NCBI GenBank assembly: GCA_946885755.1
Contig: CAMPHB010000086.1
Location: 1-6,229 of the forward strand
DNA: 6,229 nucleotides
DNA from: an uncultured Methylophaga sp.
Lineage (GTDB): Bacteria > Pseudomonadota > Gammaproteobacteria > Nitrosococcales > Methylophagaceae
Reading direction: 5' to 3'
Part shown: positions 5,053-6,229 of the stretch, piece after piece
Numbering within the stretch: position 1 is the first letter of the stretch
How the letters are laid out: every line of letters starts with the position of its first letter
Made by a program: the position numbers and the translations under genes
The notes under the pieces: generated by a model
What the model was told of the DNA's origin: nothing
Database searches by the model: none
The model's input: only the letters and a program-made list of their open reading frames with translations

Positions 5053-6090
5053 TTAACGGGCAGGGTCGGTCGCTACAAGCCCAGATGTTTGCGGTGAATT
5101 ATCGAACATCATTGACTCAAATACGCGGCTGCAAGCGGTCCAGCTATTGAGACTGGCGTAATGAATACAATCTGCTTTATTCAGTGATAAGGCCTGCTCT
5201 GCAGCAGATTGCAAATTGTCATCAACAATACCGGTACTGCCATTTTCGATAATGTCCAGCGGCCCGGTGACCGGATAGGCGGCGACCGGCAGGCCGCAGG
5301 CCATGGCTTCGAGAATGACCAGACCAAAGGTATCGGTTTTGCTGGGAAACACAAACACGTCACAGGCGGCCAGCCAGCTGGCTAATTCATCGCCGAATTT
5401 GGCACCGGCAAAAGTGACGTCCGGATAACGTTTTTGCAGCATCGCCAGATCCGGGCCATCACCAATCACCAGTTTGCTGCCGGGCAGATCCAAATCCAGA
5501 AAAGCTTCGATATTTTTTTCCACCGCCACCCGGCCCATATTGACGAAAACAGGTTTGGGCAAATCCAGTTTAACGGGGTTATCAGATTTAAAAATGGCGG
5601 TATCGACGCCGCGCCCCCAGACCTCGACACCGGTAAAACCACGCGCAATCAGTCGTTGCTGCTGCGAAACCGTCGGCACTAATGTGCGCACTGCCGGTTT
5701 ATGAAAGCGTCTTAAAAACGCATAACTCCAGCTTAAGGGGATGGGTGCCCGCAACCGTAAATACTCGGGAAATTGCGTGTGATAAGACGTGGTAAATTGC
5801 ACGTTATGCCGCCGGCACCAGCGCCGCGCCGCCTGACCCAGCGGGCCTTCGGTGGCGATATGTACGGCATTGGCATCAAATTCACGGAGCATCCGGGCGA
5901 TGCCGCGATAAGGAAATAAAGCAAGGCGAATACTCGGATAAGACGGGCAGGGCACGGTTTTGAATTGTTGCGGCGTGATCATAAAAACGTCATGACCGAA
6001 GCTTTGTAAATAATCGCGGGTTTTGCCTAACTTGCGCACAACGCCTTTGACCTGCGGCTCCCATGCGTCGGTGACCAGCAGGATCCGCAG
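5053..6090 (-). CDS. GT-B fold glycosyltransferase, family 1/4 type (5' end at a chimeric join)
   Basis: Cytoplasmic, membrane-associated type of enzyme that moves a sugar from a nucleotide sugar to a lipid or glycan acceptor; the acceptor is not evident. Counting from 6090, it has 345 residues, a normal length. Blocks: RILLVTDAWEPQV at 2-14 (N-terminal Rossmann strand), HIATEGPLG at 77-85, SYHTQFPEY at 102-110, GRGVDTAIF at 159-167, GRVAVEKN at 186-193, VIGDGPDL at 208-215, and the C-terminal nucleotide-sugar motif DTFGLVILEAMACG at 253-266 with Glu261. Family members usually begin with Met at the position that is CTG here (6090-6088), so the native ATG appears to have been replaced. As it stands the frame continues upstream into a GNAT-like segment, and a GTG at 6144 is only an apparent start. 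Glycoglycerolipid synthesis is one possible role, by inference only. It ends 131 bases before mlaA. Confidence 0.85.
   Translation of the reverse strand: MRILLVTDAWEPQVKGVVRKLGKTRDYLQSFGHDVFMITPQQFKTVPCPSYPSIRLALFPYRGIARMLREFDANAVHIATEGPLGQAARRWCRRHNVQFTTSYHTQFPEYLRLRAPIPLSWSYAFLRRFHKPAVRTLVPTVSQQQRLIARGFTGVEVWGRGVDTAIFKSDNPVKLDLPKPVFVNMGRVAVEKNIEAFLDLDLPGSKLVIGDGPDLAMLQKRYPDVTFAGAKFGDELASWLAACDVFVFPSKTDTFGLVILEAMACGLPVAAYPVTGPLDIIENGSTGIVDDNLQSAAEQALSLNKADCIHYASLNSWTACSRVFESMMFDNSPQTSGLVATDPAR
6067..6090 (-). other. Probable chimeric junction between two unrelated genes
   Basis: The codons for LRILLVTD lie here. This peptide suits both the beta-strand of GNAT proteins (family pattern AQLRxLLV) and the N-terminus of the glycosyltransferase (MRILLVTDAW). 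On the high side the DNA is about 75% GC with actinobacteria-like codons; within a few codons on the low side it becomes AT-richer (AAA, TTA, CAA, TAT). A shared short sequence at the breakpoint is the usual signature of a misassembly or template-switch chimera. Confidence 0.75.
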
Positions 6091-6229
6091 CTGCGCCGTC
6101 CCCTCCTCGTCAGCGGCAACCAGGAAGATGCAGCCCGCACGCACGCCGTCGACCTCGGCGACCCAGGCCGCCTCCCGCTCGGGGTCGTGCCCGGTGACCG
6201 ACCCGAGGCGCAGGTAGGTGCGGTCGAGG
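6091..6229 (-). CDS. Internal fragment of a GNAT N-acetyltransferase domain, probably foreign high-GC DNA
   Basis: The frame is open from the window edge (first full codon 6228-6226) for 46 codons into the junction, with G or C at the third position in 43 of 46. The peptide contains EREAAWVAEVDGVRAG followed by CIFLVAADEEGTAQ and then LRILLV. This pattern (A-E-V-D-G-x-x-A-G-x-x-F-L-V, then A-x-L-R-x-L-L-V) is that of the central beta-strands of a GNAT acetyltransferase, especially the C-terminal half of MarR-GNAT two-domain proteins common in actinobacteria. The acetyl-CoA loop (R/Q-x-x-G-x-G/A) that should follow is missing because the sequence switches to the glycosyltransferase. The start is outside the window. 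The fragment cannot form a working acetyltransferase as it stands. Family call is by eye. Confidence 0.65.

Noticed and set aside
5021..5053. Ten-codon reading frame on the minus strand starting at an ATG that overlaps the glycosyltransferase stop (TAATG)
   Set aside because: Too short, no independent ribosome site, and its codons fall in the nested inverted repeats; most likely chance.
5053..6144. Taking the GTG at 6144 as the real start of the glycosyltransferase
   Set aside because: The 18 residues it would add belong to a GNAT beta-strand pattern with a different GC content and codon use; family alignment places the start at the codon 6090-6088.

Overview
The first ~6.07 kb look like chromosome of a Gram-negative gammaproteobacterium with moderate GC. 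Every protein-coding gene reads on the minus strand, so transcription runs from high to low coordinates. The closest recognisable relationships are to the gammaproteobacterial kdsD-kdsC-lptC-lptA-lptB block of lipopolysaccharide (LPS) genes. I cannot name a genus from the sequence alone.

Layout in transcription order. (1) 6229-6091: a very GC-rich stretch (104 of 139 bases by hand count, about 75%) with actinobacteria-like codon use, encoding a piece of a GNAT-type acetyltransferase. It runs in frame into the next gene and looks like a chimeric join. (2) 6090-5053: a GT-B fold family-1 type glycosyltransferase. (3) 5052-4922: a 131-base gap packed with dyad symmetries and a plausible mlaA promoter. 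(4) 4921-4190: mlaA, an outer-membrane lipoprotein for lipid asymmetry. (5) 4171-4142: a strong intrinsic terminator whose A- and T-tracts let it work in both directions. (6) A kdsD promoter candidate at about 4107-4081. (7) 4043-466: a compact operon, kdsD, kdsC, lptC, lptA, lptB, with overlaps or 12-base gaps throughout. (8) 396-1: the N-terminal part of a membrane-anchored PAS sensor, cut off by the window edge.

The genes share an outer-membrane theme. KdsD and KdsC make the Kdo sugar of the LPS inner core. LptC, LptA and LptB are parts of the LPS export bridge: LptB is the ATPase, LptC the inner-membrane anchor and LptA the periplasmic bridge. MlaA removes misplaced phospholipids from the outer leaflet. 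The glycosyltransferase may modify a lipid or glycan, but its acceptor cannot be read from sequence.

The points most worth a second look are an LptA with an extra C-terminal bacterial SH3 (SH3b) domain on a Pro/Thr-rich linker, the GNAT/glycosyltransferase chimera at 6067-6090, and a nested inverted-repeat element (4994-5040) upstream of mlaA. I see no CRISPR array, insertion sequence, tRNA or rRNA. Apart from the LptA domain architecture, the core genes are ordinary; I did not find a clearly new multi-gene system.
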